From Halanaerobiales bacterium (GTDB lineage Bacteria > Bacillota_F > Halanaerobiia > Halanaerobiales > DTU029): 34,899 bases of DNA. The translations under genes and the position numbers were made by a program. The stretch covers positions 1-34,899 of the forward strand of contig JADQBV010000057.1 of the NCBI GenBank assembly GCA_016278415.1, in the 5' to 3' direction. Below, one piece after another: positions 31,683-34,899 of the stretch (positions are counted from its first letter, which is position 1; each line of letters starts with the position of its first letter). Below the pieces are notes generated by a model that worked only from the letters and a program-made list of their open reading frames with translations, made no database searches and was not told the origin of the DNA.

Positions 31683-31713
31683 CTAGGCTTGATTAGCCTT
31701 AGCTACTTTTTTA
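31673..31713. terminator. Bidirectional terminator
   Basis: AAAAAGTAGCTAGGCT pairs with AGCCTTAGCTACTTTTT (one bulged T) with a 5-nt loop, between the convergent XRE repressor and SH3 genes. Confidence 0.85.
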
Positions 31714-31742
31714 GTTTGCTCATATGTTTTATTTCATCAATT

Positions 31743-32711
31743 CTATTTAAATCCTTTTAGATATCTTGTAAATACCCAACCTTTAATTACAATATCTTCA
31801 TTTTGACTCTTGTACTCTACTAAAGCCCAATTTCTATTTTTTCTTACTATCTTAACAATCTCTCCATAATAAAGCTTTCCTACAACTGCAGACCTTTTAC
31901 TTCCAGCACTCCTTACATTTAGACAATCGGCTTCAACAAATCTATACTCTTTGTAAAAATCATCATTCAAATTCATTGATTTTACGGTCTTCTTAATATT
32001 TTTACTAATATAATTTTTATCGTTATATAAATAATTATCTCTTAATCCCTCAATCTTTGGAGTAGCTAATATAATTATTATAGTAATAATTACTTTTATT
32101 AAAACTTGTTTTAGTATTCCATCTTTGCTATTTATAATTTTAATCCATTCATTCATCTTATTATCTATACAATTATTTACTACTTCTCTGACTTCATCTA
32201 CAGTTATTACTTCATGATTTGATGTAATAGTTCCATCCGGATTTATATCTATATTTTCATAGCTATCCAAGCCATATTCTTCAGCTAACTCAATTATTTT
32301 ATTTATTTCAACTTCTTTCATTTCTTCCCAATAATTATTTTTTAAGATATGCTCGATGACATCATCGTAAAGAAACGTTTTTATAAATGTATTTGCATAT
32401 GTATCATTGTTTATATTATTAATCATTTTAAAATTTCTTAATATATTAGTAATTCTATCTGTACAATTAAATTTTACATTATTGTACAGAATGTCACTGA
32501 TATTATTTTGAATTTGCTGATAGTATTGTTTACCTATATTGTTTTCAATTACTCCTATCGTTTTAAAATATGTCTCTAAGTATGCAGTACTCATATTTAA
32601 AGTAGATATATGCGGTATTAAATTGCTAAATTTTCTTTCCATCAAGTACAATCTATCCATATTTTTTATTACTATATCAAGTTTCCTACTAGTATCTGCT
32701 ATGCTCGCCAT
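31743..32711 (-). CDS. Membrane protein with C-terminal SH3 (SH3_3) domain
   Basis: ATG 32711 follows GGGGGAAG; the upstream start at 32732 is less good. The 322-residue product has a long helical N-terminal domain (1-195, including two acidic helical stretches), a hydrophobic segment (LIKVIITIIIILATP, about 198-212) and, after a linker, a bacterial SH3 domain (RFVEADCLNVRSAGSKRSAVVGKLYYGEIVKI..., WALVEY, GWVFTRYL) of the type that binds peptidoglycan. It lies 35 nt after the TubY-like gene in the same direction. It may link the partition machinery or replicon to the cell envelope (inference). Confidence 0.75.
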   Translation of the reverse strand: MASIADTSRKLDIVIKNMDRLYLMERKFSNLIPHISTLNMSTAYLETYFKTIGVIENNIGKQYYQQIQNNISDILYNNVKFNCTDRITNILRNFKMINNINNDTYANTFIKTFLYDDVIEHILKNNYWEEMKEVEINKIIELAEEYGLDSYENIDINPDGTITSNHEVITVDEVREVVNNCIDNKMNEWIKIINSKDGILKQVLIKVIITIIIILATPKIEGLRDNYLYNDKNYISKNIKKTVKSMNLNDDFYKEYRFVEADCLNVRSAGSKRSAVVGKLYYGEIVKIVRKNRNWALVEYKSQNEDIVIKGWVFTRYLKGFK

Positions 32712-32746
32712 TATAATCTTCCCCCATAACATTTTCCTAAAGCATA

Positions 32747-33286
32747 CTATTTCCCAAATATTTTACTTAAAAACCCTTTTTTCTCCTTTTCTCTAGTAGC
32801 AGTAATATGATTCATCAACTTTTGATTCTCTGCCTCCATTTGATCTCTAATTTTATTAGATATTTTTTCTGTAAGCTGCTCTTCTCTTTCCATAAGCATT
32901 TCTTCAAAATCACTTTTTAACTTTTTTTCTCTTTCAATGACTGTTTCTGCAACCACTTCTTTGAATCTACTAAACATTGCATCCTGTAATTCTTCCACAG
33001 TTAACTGATCTAACTTCATGAGCTTCATGCCGTGCTCTTGTTGCTCTTCAATTACCCCATGCTTTAGAAAGGCTTTCTTAATAGTTTCTATACTATGATT
33101 CTTATCCCGTCCATCCTTTATAATCTCTAACACTTCTATTTCTTTTTCTGTATAATATCTATGATTTCTATTATTTCTTGGCACTTTTAAATCAAATTCT
33201 TGTTCCCAGTTCCTAAGGGTTGAATTATTTAGATCTAATTTTTCCGATACCTCGTTTATTGTATAGATTTTTTCTCCAAACTCCAT
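32747..33286 (-). CDS. tubY: TubY-like MerR/coiled-coil regulator of the TubZ system
   Basis: ATG 33286 preferred (GGTG site upstream); ATG 33304 also possible. The 179-residue product has a MerR-type winged helix (YTINEVSEKLDLNNSTLRNWEQEF, then NHRYYTEKEIEVLEII, residues 7-57), a long coiled coil (about 95-165) and a basic amphipathic end KEKKGFLSKIFGK. This three-part layout, next to tubZ, matches TubY of Clostridium botulinum phage c-st, which modulates TubZ filaments. The terminal helix may touch the membrane. It follows tubZ in the same direction after 295 nt, with a terminator of tubZ between, so it has its own promoter. Symbol by analogy. Confidence 0.75.
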   Translation of the reverse strand: MEFGEKIYTINEVSEKLDLNNSTLRNWEQEFDLKVPRNNRNHRYYTEKEIEVLEIIKDGRDKNHSIETIKKAFLKHGVIEEQQEHGMKLMKLDQLTVEELQDAMFSRFKEVVAETVIEREKKLKSDFEEMLMEREEQLTEKISNKIRDQMEAENQKLMNHITATREKEKKGFLSKIFGK

Positions 33287-33387
33287 TTTTGCACCCACTT
33301 TCATTTAAATTATTATTAACTTTGATTCAACTTATTATTTATATCAACGTTTATATAACTCAATTACAACCATATGTTATATTTATA

Positions 33388-33404
33388 TTACAAACAATTT
33401 GTAA
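33388..33404. promoter_or_regulatory. Palindrome upstream of the TubY-like gene
   Basis: TTACAAA-CAA-TTTGTAA, a 7-bp perfect dyad about 100 bp before the start codon, a candidate site for MerR-like autoregulation. Confidence 0.45.
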
Positions 33405-33527
33405 GTTATAAATAATTACTTATTGACTATATATAATTAAATAATAACTTAGATGCAATTTAAATAGAACCATTTTGAAAGTTTCCTATAATCTATTTTA
33501 ACATTTTTTATAACTTATTTGTATAGT

Positions 33528-33562
33528 AAAGTAGCCCAACTACTTAGTGAGTCAGGCTACTG
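33528..33562 (-). terminator. Terminator of tubZ
   Basis: AGTAGCC / GGCTACT stem followed in the leftward direction by TTTACTA; position just after the tubZ stop codon. Confidence 0.65.
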
Positions 33563-33580
33563 GTTAAGTCTTTTATTTGA

Positions 33581-34899
33581 TTACATATTTAGCGCTCTTC
33601 TTAATGCTGCTTCTGGATCATCATTATCATCATTATCTATTAAATCATTATCTAAATCAATGATTGGGTCGCTATCGAATATATCTTCAAGACTAATTGC
33701 TATACTTTCTTGGACTTCAGAACTAGCATTATTTATATTTTTTAATAAACTATCAAGTTCATCATTAGTTGATTCTTTTTCCATCTGGATTTTTCTATTA
33801 TTTTCATCAATTGCCTTTTCAGTAATTTCTAGTATCCTTTTAGGCCTTTTTTTAAGTACCGCCATAGTATATATAATAGCTTCATCTTTTTTAACCTTAG
33901 TATTTTCAATTGTTCCAAACACTTCATTATCGTAAACTCCAAAGTGAGGAGTTTCTACTAAAGGCGAACTTAAAAATTTATTCATGGCTTTTTTAAGCAT
34001 TATTGCTTGTTTAGATGCTATAACTTCACTATCAGGATGAGTAAGTACTGCTAGTCCTCCGTGCATACAATAATTAAAATCATATCCATCAGCAAATATA
34101 TTTTGTTTTATAAATGAAGTCTTTATAATATAGTCATATATAGATTGTTCATTGTTTTTCACTTTATTTTTCAGTTCTTCTATTAATTTCTTGTCTATTT
34201 TCCATTTTCCTAAAGTTAAATATCCCGGTTTTGTTAGTATATCCAGAAGCTCTGCTTTATCTATAGTTTCTTTTCCTGGAAGAGAAGTTATAATTTTAAT
34301 CTCAGTTAGTATTGCTGCAGTAGTTTCATTTCCGTATGTAACCCAGTCAGTACCTTTTGTTTCATTGTCATCTTTGTTTAAAAAGTCTTCTATAATCTTT
34401 TCATTGTCTATAAGTAGTATTGTTCCCAAAAGGCTTTTTTCCTGTAATTGTTCTAATTCTTTAAGGGAATAAGCTGAGTTTAACTGTATCCCATGTTTGC
34501 TATCAGCTTCTGTAGACGCTGTTATTACTCCCACTGTAGGTCTTCCCATACTTGTTATTTTTCCTGATCTACTATCTACCACCATTTTATATCTTTTTTC
34601 TCTTCTCATTACTCCTGACACTATTTTAATTATATCTTCAGCTCCACCATTCCCGGTGCCTCCACCTTGTCCAAACACAACAAATACATAATCTGCCTCA
34701 ATTAGTCTTTTATCTCCAAGTAATTCTTTCTGTAGTACTGCTAAATTTGATTTTACAGCTTGTTTTCCAACGCTTCTGTCTTTGGCAGCTCCATCGAATC
34801 CTTCAAGTTTAACTGTATTATATAGCTTTTTATCAACATCTTTTATTCTTTTAACAGCATCAATAATATCTTCTGGACAAGTATTGATTAAAGATCCCG
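33581..34899 (-). CDS. tubZ: TubZ-type tubulin/FtsZ-like GTPase, N-terminus beyond window
   Basis: The frame is open to the right edge, giving 438 residues plus a missing start. The tubulin signature GQGGGTGNGGAED (GTP-phosphate-binding loop, T4) follows the strand ADYVFVV, preceded by the typical LINTCPEDI and GFDGAAKDRSVGK elements of TubZ. Further on, the T7-like region (residues for GTP hydrolysis by the next subunit) lies in the part around FADGYDFNYCMHGGLAV. The long acidic end (DDNDDPEAALRRALNM) resembles TubZ tails that bind TubR. TubZ forms treadmilling filaments that pull plasmid or phage-plasmid DNA. tubR and the tubC centromere should lie just right of the window. Confidence 0.9.
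   Translation of the reverse strand, partial: GSLINTCPEDIIDAVKRIKDVDKKLYNTVKLEGFDGAAKDRSVGKQAVKSNLAVLQKELLGDKRLIEADYVFVVFGQGGGTGNGGAEDIIKIVSGVMRREKRYKMVVDSRSGKITSMGRPTVGVITASTEADSKHGIQLNSAYSLKELEQLQEKSLLGTILLIDNEKIIEDFLNKDDNETKGTDWVTYGNETTAAILTEIKIITSLPGKETIDKAELLDILTKPGYLTLGKWKIDKKLIEELKNKVKNNEQSIYDYIIKTSFIKQNIFADGYDFNYCMHGGLAVLTHPDSEVIASKQAIMLKKAMNKFLSSPLVETPHFGVYDNEVFGTIENTKVKKDEAIIYTMAVLKKRPKRILEITEKAIDENNRKIQMEKESTNDELDSLLKNINNASSEVQESIAISLEDIFDSDPIIDLDNDLIDNDDNDDPEAALRRALNM

Noticed and set aside
33519..33935. Rightward open frame opposite the tubZ end
   Set aside because: Antisense of a well-supported gene; Ser/Leu-rich composition typical of shadow frames.

Overview
The window looks like accessory DNA, probably a large plasmid or phage-plasmid, of a low-GC Gram-positive bacterium of the Clostridia. 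Base composition is very AT-rich, ribosome binding sites are AGGAGG-like, TTG and GTG starts are common, and there is a Gram-positive SOS box (CGAAC-N4-GTTCG). The right edge carries a tubulin-type (TubZ) partition gene with a MerR/coiled-coil TubY-like gene. No rRNA, tRNA, ribosomal protein or CRISPR array was seen.

Left part (1-8.1 kb): a truncated YdjM/DUF457 membrane protein, an M28 peptidase with an apparent 5' frameshift, a leftward SOS operon (LexA DNA-binding-domain-only protein, Y-family polymerase, two small proteins) under a textbook SOS promoter, then a rightward operon of a D12-type adenine methylase, a small protein, a Cys-rich DUF4417 protein, an amidoligase and an unknown Cys-containing protein.

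Middle (8.1-18.6 kb): a PD-(D/E)XK-like protein; a full-length LexA homologue whose self-cleavage residues seem to be lost, divergent from a K+ channel-like protein with a solenoid-like N-terminus; a compact Fst/par-like type I toxin-antitoxin module (34-aa hydrophobic peptide, convergent antisense RNA, shared terminator, direct repeats); a winged-helix-like protein and a serine resolvase with a res-like repeat region; a large lipoprotein; and an operon of a RadC/JAB protein followed by seven small unknown genes, one apparently starting with ATT.

18.7-28.2 kb: two tandem paralogues with N-terminal HTH, coiled coil and C-terminal MmcB-like nuclease domain (one with the catalytic residues, one without), each flanked by a 17-bp box; a protein with a PemK/MazF-like C-terminus; a 121-bp hairpin element; an envelope/secretion group (SurA-like protein, secreted peptides, small membrane protein, ECF sigma and probable anti-sigma factor); a scar that is a deleted second copy of the paralogue locus; a structured non-coding stretch; and a tyrosine recombinase.

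28.2-34.9 kb: a leftward series of small, often Cys-rich genes controlled by a phage-like switch (two divergent XRE regulators with three evenly spaced operators), an SH3-domain membrane protein, the TubY-like gene and the 3' part of tubZ. Overall the window combines plasmid maintenance (TubZ/TubY, resolvase, type I TA), DNA-damage response (SOS polymerase, LexA derivatives), DNA modification and nucleases, and envelope or signalling genes.
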